From the NCBI RefSeq assembly GCF_003425685.1, contig NZ_QJKM01000016.1, forward strand, positions 62,001 to 126,000: 64,000 nucleotides of DNA. The letters are read 5' to 3'. Shown piece after piece: positions 7,976-17,215 of the stretch (position 1 is its first letter; every line of letters begins with the position of its first letter). A program made the position numbers and the translations under genes. The notes under the pieces were generated by a model. The model was not told where the DNA came from. It saw only the letters and a list, made by a program, of their open reading frames with translations, and did no database searches. Origin of the DNA: Rhizobium terrae. Its GTDB lineage: Bacteria > Pseudomonadota > Alphaproteobacteria > Rhizobiales > Rhizobiaceae.

Positions 7976-9274
7976 GTGAAAGCTGCGAGTCGGATCGTGG
8001 AGTCGGTATTGGAGAAATGGCGTCGGGCCCTGGCCGAGATACCTCGGAGAGCCCGTCAGGAGCGGCCCTTGCTGCTGCTTCTCACGCTGCTGGCGTCCCT
8101 TGCATTGCTGGCCGGCATGGATTGGCCGGGCGTTCTGATCGGCTGGCTGCTTCTGGTTCTGGTCGTCGTCGGGCGCAGGCCCGTTCCGGTTCCCGCCGTC
8201 GAGCCGGAAGTCATTGAGGAGGAGCCGGCTTTCGATCCGCTTCCCCAGGTGGCGGCGACCCTCGGCGCGCTGGATATTCCCGCCTTCGTCCTCGGGAGCG
8301 ATGCCACGGTTCTGTTTCAGAACAAGGCGGGGGAAAAAGCCTTCGGCGCGCTGCCTGCGGGCTCGCATCTTTCCGCAAGACTGCGCTCTCCCGGCATTCT
8401 CGACATGGTGCGTGAAACCATCGCGACCGACGAACCGAACCAGATCGAACATTCCGAGCGCCTGCCTTCCGAGCGGGTCTATACGCTCCGTGTTGCGCCG
8501 ATCGATCTCGGTCAGCCGCCGCGTCGGGTTGCGGAGGGCGAGGCGCAGAAATTCTATCTCCTGTCCTTCCGCGATATCTCGGAATTGCGCCGCATCGACC
8601 GCATGCGCTCCGATTTCGTCGCCAACGCCAGCCATGAGTTGCGCACGCCGCTCGCCTCGCTCAGGGGCTTCATCGAGACGTTGCAGGGGCCGGCGCGCTC
8701 CGATCCTGCCGCGCAGGAACGCTTCCTCGGCATCATGTTCGACCAGGCGACCCGCATGAGCCGTCTTGTCGACGACCTCATGTCGCTGTCGCGTCTCGAA
8801 CTCAAATCCCATATCGCGCCCGATCAGACGGTCGATCTGCGTCCCCTGATCGGCCACGTCCGGGATTCGCTCGTGCCGCTTGCCGATGATCTCGGCGTCG
8901 AGATCCGCACTCACCTGCCCGAAGGCAAGGTGGAGGTGCTTGGCGATCGGGACGAGCTGGTTCAGGTCTTCGAAAACCTCATCGAGAACGCCTGCAAATA
9001 CGGTCAGGAGGGCAAGGTCGTCGACGTTTACCTCAAGAACGGTACCGCCGAACCCGTGGAGGTCAGCATCGTGGACCAGGGGCCGGGCATCCCTGCCGAG
9101 CACGTTCCTAGGCTGACCGAGCGCTTTTATCGGGTCAGCGTTGCCGACAGCCGTTCAAAGAAAGGGACGGGTCTGGGCCTTGCCATCGTCAAGCACATTC
9201 TGACCCGCCACCGCGCTCGCCTGATCGTGAAGTCCGAAGTCGGCAAGGGAAGCGAGTTTACCGTAAGGTTTTGA
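7976..9274 (+). CDS. phoR: Phosphate regulon sensor histidine kinase PhoR
   Basis: A 432-residue membrane kinase that phosphorylates PhoB when phosphate is scarce. Two hydrophobic segments span about residues 30-66, a PAS-like domain follows (about 95-195), then the HisKA box N-A-S-H-E-L-R-T-P-L (H220) and a HATPase_c domain with N-box (E-N-L-I-E-N-A-C-K-Y) and G-T-G-L-G-L-A-I-V-K. The start is GTG at 7976. It is the first gene of the phosphate cluster and is separated from pstS by the Pho-box promoter, so it may be transcribed independently of pst. Confidence 0.95.
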   Translation: MKAASRIVESVLEKWRRALAEIPRRARQERPLLLLLTLLASLALLAGMDWPGVLIGWLLLVLVVVGRRPVPVPAVEPEVIEEEPAFDPLPQVAATLGALDIPAFVLGSDATVLFQNKAGEKAFGALPAGSHLSARLRSPGILDMVRETIATDEPNQIEHSERLPSERVYTLRVAPIDLGQPPRRVAEGEAQKFYLLSFRDISELRRIDRMRSDFVANASHELRTPLASLRGFIETLQGPARSDPAAQERFLGIMFDQATRMSRLVDDLMSLSRLELKSHIAPDQTVDLRPLIGHVRDSLVPLADDLGVEIRTHLPEGKVEVLGDRDELVQVFENLIENACKYGQEGKVVDVYLKNGTAEPVEVSIVDQGPGIPAEHVPRLTERFYRVSVADSRSKKGTGLGLAIVKHILTRHRARLIVKSEVGKGSEFTVRF

Positions 9275-9300
9275 CATATAAGACCGGTGATGCAAGGCCG

Positions 9301-9383
9301 TGCATAAATTTTTTCATTATAAATCAATGACTTGATTTGTCATAAATTTTTCATCGAACTGACATAAAAGGGACGGGCTATAG
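9301..9383 (+). promoter_or_regulatory. Pho box promoter of pstS
   Basis: Three PhoB half-sites with 11-bp spacing are visible: TTGTCAT (9337-9343), TTTTCAT (9348-9354) and CTGACAT (9359-9365), each separated by an A/T-rich 4-mer. A -10 like CTATAG lies at 9378-9383. An upstream degenerate copy of the first two half-sites (tgcataaattttttcat) starts at 9301. This is the layout of a PhoB-activated promoter in which the Pho box replaces the -35 element. Confidence 0.85.
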
Positions 9384-9468
9384 CCGCTAAGACAAGCGGG
9401 CCGAGCGTCGGCGAGAGCGAGAGCCGACGACGTCCGCATTCACACAAGCCCATGACGGGAGATTCCTC

Positions 9469-10503
9469 ATGAACATTTTCAAACTCTCTGCAGCCGCTTT
9501 GGTGGCCTCCGTAGCGTTTGCCGGCGCCGCCGCCGCACGCGATCAGGTCCAGGTTGCCGGTTCGTCCACCGTTCTTCCCTATGCGAAGATCGTTGCTGAA
9601 GCTTTCGGTGAAGCTTTCCCGAAGTTCAAGACCCCGGTTGTTGAGTCGGGCGGCACGGGCGCTGGCCTCAAGGAATTCTGCAAGGGCGTCGGCGAAGCCA
9701 CGATCGACGTTGCCAACGCTTCGCGTCCGATCAACAAGTCTGAAGCCGAAGCCTGCAAGGCCGCCGGCGTCAACGACATCATGGAAATCCGCATCGGTTA
9801 CGACGGTATCGTTTTCGCCACCGACTCGTCGAACGGCGACATGAAGCTTGAGCCCAAGGATCTCTACAAGGCTCTCGCTGCCAAGGTCGTCGTTGACGGC
9901 AAGCTCGTCGACAACCCGTACAAGAACTGGTCGGAAATCAATCCGACCCTGCCGAAGGGTCCGATCGCTGCCTACATCCCGGGCGAAAAGCACGGCACCC
10001 GCGAAGTCTTCGAACTCAACGTTCTCGACGCCGGCTGCAAGGACTCGGGCGCCAAGGACGTCATCGCCAAGGAAATCGCTGAAAAGCCTGCCCAGGCCAA
10101 GGCTTGCGTCGCTGTTCGCAAGGACGGCGCTGCGGTCGACATCGACGGCGACTACACCGAAACCCTCGCTCGTATCGCTGCCAACAAGACCGGCGTCGGC
10201 GTATTCGGCCTCGCCTTCTTCGAAAACAACATGGACAAGCTGAAGGTCGCCACCATGCGCGGCATCAAGCCGACCTCGGCGACGATCGCTGACGGCACCT
10301 ATCCGGTTTCCCGTCCGCTGTTCTTCTACGTCAAGAAGGCTCATCTGGGCGTTGTTCCGGGCCTCAAGGAATATGTCGAGTTCTTCACCTCCGACGAAAT
10401 GGTAGGCCCGGACTCCCCGCTCGTAGAATACGGCCTGGTTGCCGCTCCGGACGCGCAGCGCGAAAAGGTCCGCAAGGACTTCGCTGCCGGCAAGACCATG
10501 TAA
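9469..10503 (+). CDS. pstS: Phosphate ABC transporter substrate-binding protein PstS
   Basis: A 344-residue periplasmic phosphate-binding protein with a clear Sec signal peptide (residues 1-23, ending A-A-A-A-R). The phosphate-loop signature V-A-G-S-S-T-V follows the mature N-terminus and E-S-G-G-T-G-A-G lies further on. It delivers phosphate to PstC/PstA/PstB. Codon use is strongly biased, consistent with very high expression under phosphate limitation. It is preceded by the Pho box and followed by a 186-bp gap before pstC, which holds a GC-rich hairpin (GGCGC and GCGCC arms near 10520-10540) that could lower downstream expression. Confidence 0.97.
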   Translation: MNIFKLSAAALVASVAFAGAAAARDQVQVAGSSTVLPYAKIVAEAFGEAFPKFKTPVVESGGTGAGLKEFCKGVGEATIDVANASRPINKSEAEACKAAGVNDIMEIRIGYDGIVFATDSSNGDMKLEPKDLYKALAAKVVVDGKLVDNPYKNWSEINPTLPKGPIAAYIPGEKHGTREVFELNVLDAGCKDSGAKDVIAKEIAEKPAQAKACVAVRKDGAAVDIDGDYTETLARIAANKTGVGVFGLAFFENNMDKLKVATMRGIKPTSATIADGTYPVSRPLFFYVKKAHLGVVPGLKEYVEFFTSDEMVGPDSPLVEYGLVAAPDAQREKVRKDFAAGKTM

Positions 10504-10689
10504 TCAATCCTGAGGATCGGCGCTGCTCCAGGGCGGCGCCGGTCTTCCTTCGGTCGGATCAGGGGTTCCGGCTGGGAACGCAGGCTCTGATGCGGTGATT
10601 GTTGCGCGTTGCGCGACGGCGAATGCGATCGGTTTCGATGAGCGGAACTGGGCGGTGAAGGTGCCGCCGAAGGCGGTAGCCGGGGGATT

Positions 10690-12177
10690 GTGATGAATAC
10701 ATCATTGATATTGTTGATTTTGGCGTTCGTCGGGTTGGTTGGCTACTTTGCCGGCGGCCGTCATGCCATGGCGCTGGTCGGGGGGCTGTCGTCGAAGCTT
10801 CATTCGCGGCCTGGCTATTACGGTTCCTTCGTGGCCATATGGGCCATCGTTCCGGCCGTGGTCATTCTTTTCGTATGGCTTGTTGCAAGTCCGATTTACA
10901 TAAGTTCATCGATCCGCGGCGCGTTCCCCGAGGACGTGAAAGCTCAATCGGAAGCCGAACAGGGTCTTGCCTATGGCATGATCTCCTCGATCGCGCGCGG
11001 CATGAACGCCCTGACGAACGAAGAAATCGAGCGTATCGGCAGCAATCCGGTCGATCTTCGTGCGGCGCTCGCCACCAAGGGTGTGCCGCTTGCCGGTGAT
11101 CCGAAGCCTTACATGGTCAAGGCCGCGGGCGACCTGAACGTCATGACCGACATCAGCCGCATCACCATGACGATCGTCGTGCTCGCGGCTTCCCTCGCCG
11201 GCGCGTTTCTCGCCTATCGCCAGATCGCGCCGCGCTTCCGCGCCCGCAATCGGGTGGAAAAGGCCATCCTGGTCAGCCTGGTCGTCGCCTCTTCGATCGC
11301 CATCCTGACGACCGTCGGCATCGTGTTGTCGATGTTGACCGAGGCAACCCACTTCTTCACGCACATTCCCGCCTGGGAGTTCTTCTTCGGCACCGTTTGG
11401 GATCCGCGCTTCGCCGCTGCCGGCTCGGGTGGCTCGGAAGGCCAGTTCGGCCTCATCCCGCTGCTGCTCGGCACGCTCTATATCGGTTTCGTGGCGATGC
11501 TCTTCGCCGTGCCGATCGGCCTTTTTTCGGCCATCTACATGTCGGAATACGCCTCTCCCAAGGTTCGCTCCGTCGCAAAACCTTTGCTCGAAGTCCTGGC
11601 CGGCATCCCGACCATCGTCTACGGCTTCTTCGCGCTCACGACGGTCGGTCCGTTCCTGCGTGACCTCTCCTCGCAGCTCAACGGTCTCGTCACCGGCAAC
11701 TATTCCAACTTCATCCAGGCGCAGAGCGTTCTGACGGCCGGTTTCGTCATGGGCATCATGCTGATCCCCTACGTTTCCTCGCTGTCGGACGATATCATCA
11801 CCGCCGTTCCGCGCGCCCTGCGGGACGGTTCGCTCGGCCTCGGCGCCACCCGTTCGGAAACCATCAAGAAAGTCGTCCTGCCGGCCGCTCTGCCGGGCAT
11901 CGTCGGCGCTCTCCTGATGACCGCATCCCGCGCCGTCGGCGAAACCATGATCGTCGTGCTCGCGGCCGGTGTTGCTGCCCGCATGCAGATCAACCCGTTT
12001 GAACCGATGACCACCGTGACGGTCAAGATCGTCAACCAGCTGACCGGCGACCTTGAGTTCACCTCGCCGCAGACCCTGGTTGCCTTTGCCCTCGGCATCA
12101 CGCTGTTCGTCATCACGCTTTGCCTCAACATCTACGCGCTCTACATCGTGCGCAAATATCGGGAGCAGTACGAATGA
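10690..12177 (+). CDS. pstC: Phosphate ABC transporter permease PstC
   Basis: A 495-residue inner-membrane permease. It is longer than the enterobacterial protein because of an N-terminal region of about 190 residues with extra membrane segments, as is usual in alphaproteobacteria. The BPD_transp_1 domain is C-terminal, with the ATPase-contact loop around S-L-G-L-G-A-T-R-S-E-T and the P-G-I-V-G-A-L-L segment. The final ATGA overlap joins it to pstA, so the two permeases are translationally coupled. Confidence 0.95.
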   Translation: MMNTSLILLILAFVGLVGYFAGGRHAMALVGGLSSKLHSRPGYYGSFVAIWAIVPAVVILFVWLVASPIYISSSIRGAFPEDVKAQSEAEQGLAYGMISSIARGMNALTNEEIERIGSNPVDLRAALATKGVPLAGDPKPYMVKAAGDLNVMTDISRITMTIVVLAASLAGAFLAYRQIAPRFRARNRVEKAILVSLVVASSIAILTTVGIVLSMLTEATHFFTHIPAWEFFFGTVWDPRFAAAGSGGSEGQFGLIPLLLGTLYIGFVAMLFAVPIGLFSAIYMSEYASPKVRSVAKPLLEVLAGIPTIVYGFFALTTVGPFLRDLSSQLNGLVTGNYSNFIQAQSVLTAGFVMGIMLIPYVSSLSDDIITAVPRALRDGSLGLGATRSETIKKVVLPAALPGIVGALLMTASRAVGETMIVVLAAGVAARMQINPFEPMTTVTVKIVNQLTGDLEFTSPQTLVAFALGITLFVITLCLNIYALYIVRKYREQYE

Positions 12178-13493
12178 CCGATGTGGTTTCTCCCGTCGCC
12201 GGCATCTCCAAGCCCAAGGCCGCCCGTCGCGATATCGGTATCAAGCGCCGCTATGCCGCCGAACGCCGCTTCCGGGCCTATGGCATTGCCGCCCTTGCCT
12301 TCGGCATCATCTTCCTGATGGTCCTGCTCTGGTCCGTCGTCTCGAAGGGCTATACCGCCTTCCAGCAGACGATGATCACCATGCCGGTCGAGTTCTCGCA
12401 GCAGGTCATTGATCCACAGAACGAGCGGGCCGCCAATCCGCAGAAGTTGATGACCGCCAATTATCCGATCGTCGCCCGCAATGCGCTGGCGAAGGTCCTC
12501 GGCGTCGGCGCCGACGACCGCGTCGGCTTGCGCTCCGTGGGGCAGATGCTGTCGGACGGCGTCCGTGTCCAGCTACGTGACATGGTCGTGGCCAATCCTG
12601 CGATCATCGGTACGACGCAGACCGTCACCCTGCTGGCATCCGGCGACATCGACTCCGCCTTCAAGGGCCAGATCGACCTGAACGTTGCCCAAGAGAACCG
12701 CAAGGTCAACGACCAGCAGATCAAGTGGATGACCCAGCTCGCCGATAGCGGCGCGCTTGCCAAGCATTTCAACGGCGGCATCTTCGTCAACGGCGCATCG
12801 AGCCGCCCGGAAGCCGCAGGCGTCGGTGTCGCCCTGATCGGCTCCTTCTATATGATGCTGATCGTGCTCGTGCTTGCGCTGCCGATCGGCGTCGCCGCCT
12901 CGATCTACCTCGAAGAGTTCGCGCCGAAGAACAGGTTTACCGACCTGATCGAGGTGAACATCAACAATCTCGCGGCGGTTCCTTCGATCGTCTACGGCCT
13001 TCTCGGTCTCGCCGTCTTCGTCAACTTCATGGGCATGCCGCGCTCCGCGTCCTTCGTGGGCGGTCTTGTGCTGACCCTGATGACCCTTCCGACGATCATC
13101 ATCGCGACACGTGCGGCGCTGAAGGCCGTGCCGCCGTCGATCCGCGCCGCGGCCCTCGGCCTCGGGGCATCCAAGATGCAGGCGATCTTCCACCACGTCC
13201 TGCCGCTCGCCATGCCGGGCATTCTCACCGGCACGATCATCGGTCTCGCCCACGCACTCGGCGAAACCGCGCCGCTGCTCCTCATCGGCATGGTGGCCTT
13301 CGTCGCCAACTATCCGACTACGCCGCTCGACCCGTCGACGGCCCTGCCGGTGCAGATCTACATGTGGGCGAATGAGGCGGAACGCGCCTTCGTGGAACGC
13401 ACCTCGGGAGCGATCATCATCCTGCTCCTGTTCCTCATCCTAATGAATGTTGGCGCAATTCTCTTGCGGCGCCGCTTCGAGCGGCGTTGGTAG
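12174..13493 (+). CDS. pstA: Phosphate ABC transporter permease PstA
   Basis: A 439-residue inner-membrane permease partnering PstC. The start is the ATG at 12174, whose ATGA overlaps the pstC stop; an upstream in-frame start would lie inside pstC. It has one early membrane segment, a periplasmic insertion of about 150 residues, then the permease core with E-E-F-A-P-K-N and A-A-L-G-L-G-A-S-K-M-Q-A-I. The large periplasmic insertion is typical of the alphaproteobacterial form. pstB starts 16 bp after the stop. Confidence 0.95.
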   Translation: MTDVVSPVAGISKPKAARRDIGIKRRYAAERRFRAYGIAALAFGIIFLMVLLWSVVSKGYTAFQQTMITMPVEFSQQVIDPQNERAANPQKLMTANYPIVARNALAKVLGVGADDRVGLRSVGQMLSDGVRVQLRDMVVANPAIIGTTQTVTLLASGDIDSAFKGQIDLNVAQENRKVNDQQIKWMTQLADSGALAKHFNGGIFVNGASSRPEAAGVGVALIGSFYMMLIVLVLALPIGVAASIYLEEFAPKNRFTDLIEVNINNLAAVPSIVYGLLGLAVFVNFMGMPRSASFVGGLVLTLMTLPTIIIATRAALKAVPPSIRAAALGLGASKMQAIFHHVLPLAMPGILTGTIIGLAHALGETAPLLLIGMVAFVANYPTTPLDPSTALPVQIYMWANEAERAFVERTSGAIIILLLFLILMNVGAILLRRRFERRW

Positions 13494-13509
13494 AAGGAGG
13501 AAGACTCAG

Positions 13510-14325
13510 ATGAACATGATGTCAGAAGCAGCAGTTGAAAAGGCGCTGGACCAGAAGATGAGTGAAGTTTCCTACAAGATGATCGGCAAGGACGTGTCGG
13601 TCTATTACGGCGAGAAGCGCGCGCTTTTCGACGTGAACCTCAATGTCCGCGAAAACACCGTCACGGCGCTCATCGGTCCCTCCGGTTGCGGCAAGTCCAC
13701 CTTCCTGCGGACGCTGAACCGCATGAACGACACGATCGAGAACTGCCGCGTCACCGGCAAGATCACGCTCGATACGGACGATATCTACGATGCGAATATC
13801 GACGTCGTCGAATTGCGCGCCCGCGTCGGCATGGTCTTCCAGAAGCCGAACCCGTTCCCGAAGTCGATCTACGAGAACATCTCCTACGGTCCGCGTATCC
13901 ATGGTCTCGCCCGTAACAAGGCCGACATGGACCAGATCGTCGAGGCGAGCCTGCAGCGTGCCGGCCTCTGGACCGAAGTCAAGGACCGTCTGCATGAATC
14001 CGGCACCGGCCTCTCCGGCGGTCAGCAGCAGCGTCTGTGCATCGCACGCGCCGTCGCTGTTTCGCCGGAAGTCATTCTGATGGACGAGCCCTGCTCAGCG
14101 CTCGATCCGATCGCGACCGCCAAGGTCGAGGAACTCATCCATGAGTTGCGCGCCAACTACACGATCGTCATCGTGACGCATTCGATGCAGCAGGCTGCTC
14201 GCGTTTCGCAGCGCACCGCGATGTTCCATCTCGGCAATCTGGTCGAGGAAAACGATACCGACAAGATGTTCACCAATCCCGACGACCAGCGCACCCAGGA
14301 CTACATCATGGGTCGTTTCGGCTGA
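13510..14325 (+). CDS. pstB: Phosphate ABC transporter ATPase PstB
   Basis: A 271-residue ATPase energising PstCA. Walker A is G-P-S-G-C-G-K-S-T, the Q-loop region F-Q-K-P-N-P-F-P is the PstB-specific form, the ABC signature is L-S-G-G-Q-Q-Q-R, and Walker B is V-I-L-M-D-E-P-C-S-A-L-D-P. The start at 13510 is preceded by GGAGGAAG. A longer in-frame extension would overlap pstA and is not needed for the domain. Confidence 0.97.
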   Translation: MNMMSEAAVEKALDQKMSEVSYKMIGKDVSVYYGEKRALFDVNLNVRENTVTALIGPSGCGKSTFLRTLNRMNDTIENCRVTGKITLDTDDIYDANIDVVELRARVGMVFQKPNPFPKSIYENISYGPRIHGLARNKADMDQIVEASLQRAGLWTEVKDRLHESGTGLSGGQQQRLCIARAVAVSPEVILMDEPCSALDPIATAKVEELIHELRANYTIVIVTHSMQQAARVSQRTAMFHLGNLVEENDTDKMFTNPDDQRTQDYIMGRFG

Positions 14326-14371
14326 TTTCCAGCCGACTGAGCCGCCTGACATCAATTTTGAGGACCAGAAG

Positions 14372-15085
14372 ATGGCATCGACCCATATCCTTTCGGCCTA
14401 CGACGACGAACTGAAATATCTGAGCCGCCGCATTTCTGAAATGGGCGGCCTCGCCGAGCAGATGTGCTCGGATGCGGTGCGCGCACTCGTCAATGCAGAC
14501 TCCGCGCTTGCCCAGAAAGTGATCTCCGACGACGTGATCCTCGACCACGCCGAGCGCGAGATCGGCGACAAGGCGATCGTCACGATCGCCCGCCGCCAGC
14601 CGGTTGCGACCGATCTTCGCGAAATCGTCGGCTCGCTGCGCATCGCCTCCGACCTGGAGCGCGTCGGCGACCTTGGCAAGAACACTGCCAAGCGCGTCAT
14701 AGCGGTCCAGGGCACCGGCGTTCCGCGCAAGCTGGCCCGCGGCCTCGAACATCTCTCCGACCTGGCATTGGTGCAGTTGAAAGACGTGCTTGACGTCTAT
14801 GCGACGCGCTCGGCCGAGAAGGCGGAAGCGATCCGCAGCCGCGACGAGGAAATCGACGCGATGTACACCTCGTTGTTCCGCGAACTCCTGACCTACATGA
14901 TGGAAGATCCGCGCAACATTACCACCTGCACGCATCTTCTGTTCTGCGCCAAGAACATCGAGCGCATCGGCGACCACGCCACCAACATCGCCGAGACGAT
15001 CTACTACATGACGACCGGCGCCCAGCCGGAAGGCGATCGTCCAAAGGATGACTCGTCCAATACCCTCGGTGCGATCACCGAATAA
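14372..15085 (+). CDS. phoU: Phosphate transport regulator PhoU
   Basis: A 237-residue protein made of two three-helix bundles, each with the PhoU metal-binding signature (E-x-x-x-D type, for example D-L-R-E-I-V-G-S-L-R-I-A-S-D-L-E-R-V-G-D and the second N-I-E-R-I-G-D-H-A-T-N). It connects PstB status to PhoR and represses the regulon when phosphate is plentiful. It lies between pstB and phoB in the same operon. Confidence 0.96.
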   Translation: MASTHILSAYDDELKYLSRRISEMGGLAEQMCSDAVRALVNADSALAQKVISDDVILDHAEREIGDKAIVTIARRQPVATDLREIVGSLRIASDLERVGDLGKNTAKRVIAVQGTGVPRKLARGLEHLSDLALVQLKDVLDVYATRSAEKAEAIRSRDEEIDAMYTSLFRELLTYMMEDPRNITTCTHLLFCAKNIERIGDHATNIAETIYYMTTGAQPEGDRPKDDSSNTLGAITE

Positions 15086-15114
15086 AGATGGAATGCTGAC
15101 GGAGCAGAGCCGAA

Positions 15115-15798
15115 ATGCTGCCTAAAATCGCGGTGGTGGAGGACGAGGAAGCGCTGAGCGTGCTTCTTCGCTACAATCTCGAAGCTGAAGGTTATGAGGT
15201 CGAGACGATCCTGCGGGGGGATGAAGCCGAAATCCGGCTTCAGGAACGGACGCCGGATCTCCTGATACTCGACTGGATGCTGCCTGGCGTTTCCGGCATC
15301 GAACTCTGCCGCCGGCTGCGCATGCGCCCGGAAACGGAACGCCTGCCGATCATCATGCTGACGGCCCGCGGCGAGGAGAGCGAACGCGTTCGCGGCCTCG
15401 CCACCGGCGCCGACGATTACGTGGTGAAGCCATTCTCGACGCCGGAGCTGATGGCCCGTGTCAAGGCGATGCTCCGCCGTGCCCGGCCGGAAGTGCTCTC
15501 CAGCGTGCTGCGTTGCGGCGATATCGAACTCGACCGCGAGACCCATCGCGTTCATCGCAAGAGCCGCGAGGTCCGCCTCGGGCCGACGGAGTTTCGTCTT
15601 CTGGAATTCCTGATGGCCTCTCCGGGCCGCGTCTTCTCGCGTTCGCAACTCCTGGACGGCGTCTGGGGCCACGACATCTATGTTGATGAACGCACCGTCG
15701 ACGTGCATGTCGGCCGACTCCGCAAGGCGTTGAATTTCTCGAACATGCAGGATGTCATCCGCACCGTCCGCGGCGCGGGTTATTCGATGGAATCCTGA
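15115..15798 (+). CDS. phoB: Phosphate regulon response regulator PhoB
   Basis: A 227-residue OmpR-family regulator. The receiver domain has acidic E9/D10, the phosphoacceptor D53 (L-I-L-D-W-M-L-P-G) and K near V-V-K-P-F. The C-terminal winged helix (about 130-227) contains D-E-R-T-V-D-V-H-V-G-R-L-R-K-A-L. It receives phosphate from PhoR and binds Pho boxes such as that before pstS. It closes the pst-pho operon; a short GC-rich inverted repeat follows. Confidence 0.96.
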   Translation: MLPKIAVVEDEEALSVLLRYNLEAEGYEVETILRGDEAEIRLQERTPDLLILDWMLPGVSGIELCRRLRMRPETERLPIIMLTARGEESERVRGLATGADDYVVKPFSTPELMARVKAMLRRARPEVLSSVLRCGDIELDRETHRVHRKSREVRLGPTEFRLLEFLMASPGRVFSRSQLLDGVWGHDIYVDERTVDVHVGRLRKALNFSNMQDVIRTVRGAGYSMES

Positions 15799-15808
15799 CG
15801 ATCGGATG

Positions 15809-15829
15809 CCGCGCGGTTCTGTCGCGCGG
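15809..15829 (+). terminator. Hairpin after phoB
   Basis: CCGCGCG and CGCGCGG arms around an 8-base loop lie 10 bp after the phoB stop. The following bases are pyrimidine-rich but not a clean T-run, so termination here is only plausible. Confidence 0.35.
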
Positions 15830-15902
15830 TCCCCTCATTTCTACGCATTGAACGGGACCGTTTTTCCAATAGGCTGCTTTCGGAACGCACGGAGGCGCAG
15901 CC

Positions 15903-16556
15903 GTGAATGTCTTGATTATCGATGGCCACCCCGATGAGGGGCGGCTTCTCAGCCACCTTCTCGATCACTATGAGGGCGCACTGACGGGTGCCGTGGCCGT
16001 CACCCGTTTCGCGGTTCGCGATCTTTCCTTCGACCCCGTCCTGCATCGAGGATATTCTGCCGATCAGCCCTGGGAGCCCGACATCGAGCGAGTGGCGGAG
16101 GCGATCGATGCCTGCGACCATCTGGTGGTCGGTTTTCCGCTGTGGTGGGGTGCCGAGCCGGCGGCCTTGAAGGGGCTCATGGACAGGCTCCTGCTGCCGG
16201 GTTTCAGTTTCCGGTATCATCGCGAAGACGTTTTCTGGGATCGCCTGCTCGCCGGCCGCTCGGCCGATGTCATTATCACCATGGATACCCCGCCGTGGTA
16301 TCTCAGGTGGATTTATGGCGATCCCGTCATCCGTCGCCTGAAACATCAGGTGCTCGGCTTCTGCGGCTTCAAACCGCTGCGGTTCCTGAAGCTCGGCGTC
16401 ACCCGCCGGGGTGGGGCCGCTCGCCAGCTCGACGCCTGGCGGCGCGAAGTCGCGCGGGCAGCCATCTCTGCGGGAGGACTGAAGCGGGGCAGCAAACGGA
16501 TCACGCTGACCGGGCGGCAGCATTTTGCCGATGCGATCCGGGAACGGCAATCATAG
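15903..16556 (+). CDS. NAD(P)H-dependent oxidoreductase, flavodoxin-like fold
   Basis: A 217-residue protein of the NQO1/MdaB/KefF type. The N-terminal V-L-I-I-D-G-H-P-D-E-G-R-L binds the FMN/FAD phosphate, and D-H-L-V-V-G-F-P-L-W-W-G is the isoalloxazine-contact motif of this family. The start is GTG at 15903. These enzymes reduce quinones or related electrophiles. The gene stands alone and is convergent with the PACE transporter, 9 bp away. Confidence 0.85.
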   Translation: MNVLIIDGHPDEGRLLSHLLDHYEGALTGAVAVTRFAVRDLSFDPVLHRGYSADQPWEPDIERVAEAIDACDHLVVGFPLWWGAEPAALKGLMDRLLLPGFSFRYHREDVFWDRLLAGRSADVIITMDTPPWYLRWIYGDPVIRRLKHQVLGFCGFKPLRFLKLGVTRRGGAARQLDAWRREVARAAISAGGLKRGSKRITLTGRQHFADAIRERQS

Positions 16557-16565
16557 GAGGGCGGG

Positions 16566-17000
16566 CTATTTCGCCTCCGCCTGCCGCCATTCCGGCAGCG
16601 GGAAGAGCCTGTCGTAGGCCCAATTGAAGACGAAAGCATAGACCACGTAGAAAAGCGCGAAGGCCACGTCCATCAACAGTGCTTCCCAGAGGCTGATGCC
16701 AAGATACCAGGCGACGAACGGCAGAAGCACGATGAGCAGTCCGAATTCGAACAGGATGGCATGCGCGACGCGGATTGCCGGGTTTTTCCGCGTTCCTCCG
16801 GTCAGCCGCCGCATCAGATGGTCGAAGGCGAGATTGTAGAGATAGTTCCACCCCGTCGCGATCGTCGCGCCGCCGATGGCGATGACACCGATGTCGAAGA
16901 TCGGCTTGCCAAACAGAAGCGCACCAGCCGATGTGACGATTAAAAGGGCGATGAGTTCGAAGCTGAGGGCGTGACGAATACGGTCGCCTGTCGAGCGCAT
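16566..17000 (-). CDS. PACE-family efflux transporter (bacterial transmembrane pair)
   Basis: A 144-residue protein with four membrane helices arranged as two homologous pairs, each with conserved features such as R-x-x-H-A-x-x-F-E (R-I-R-H-A-L-S-F-E and R-V-A-H-A-I-L-F-E). This is the proteobacterial antimicrobial compound efflux (PACE) pattern, whose known members export chlorhexidine and polyamines. The start at 17000 gives the usual family length; the frame is open further upstream but without matching sequence. Confidence 0.85.
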   Translation of the reverse strand: MRSTGDRIRHALSFELIALLIVTSAGALLFGKPIFDIGVIAIGGATIATGWNYLYNLAFDHLMRRLTGGTRKNPAIRVAHAILFEFGLLIVLLPFVAWYLGISLWEALLMDVAFALFYVVYAFVFNWAYDRLFPLPEWRQAEAK

Positions 17001-17160
17001 GGGGTAACCCCTATGGGTTGTTCCGGGTCGTCCCGGAGTTTTGGCCCAATACGGGGGAGGTCGTCCTCGCGAGGCCTTGAAATAGGTGATCCGGACGCGG
17101 GGAGCAAGGGCCATGGGGGCACGGCAGCAATGCCCATGGAGAAGGCCGAGCCCCTTCGGC

Positions 17161-17184
17161 AAAAAAAGCGGGCCTGGGCCCGCT
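17161..17184 (-). terminator. Rho-independent terminator of gcrA
   Basis: On the minus strand AGCGGGC and GCCCGCT arms form a compact hairpin followed by seven T residues, about 30 bp after the gcrA stop. Confidence 0.85.
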
Positions 17185-17215
17185 TTCGGTCTTATCCTCG
17201 TGAAATTCCGTCCGC

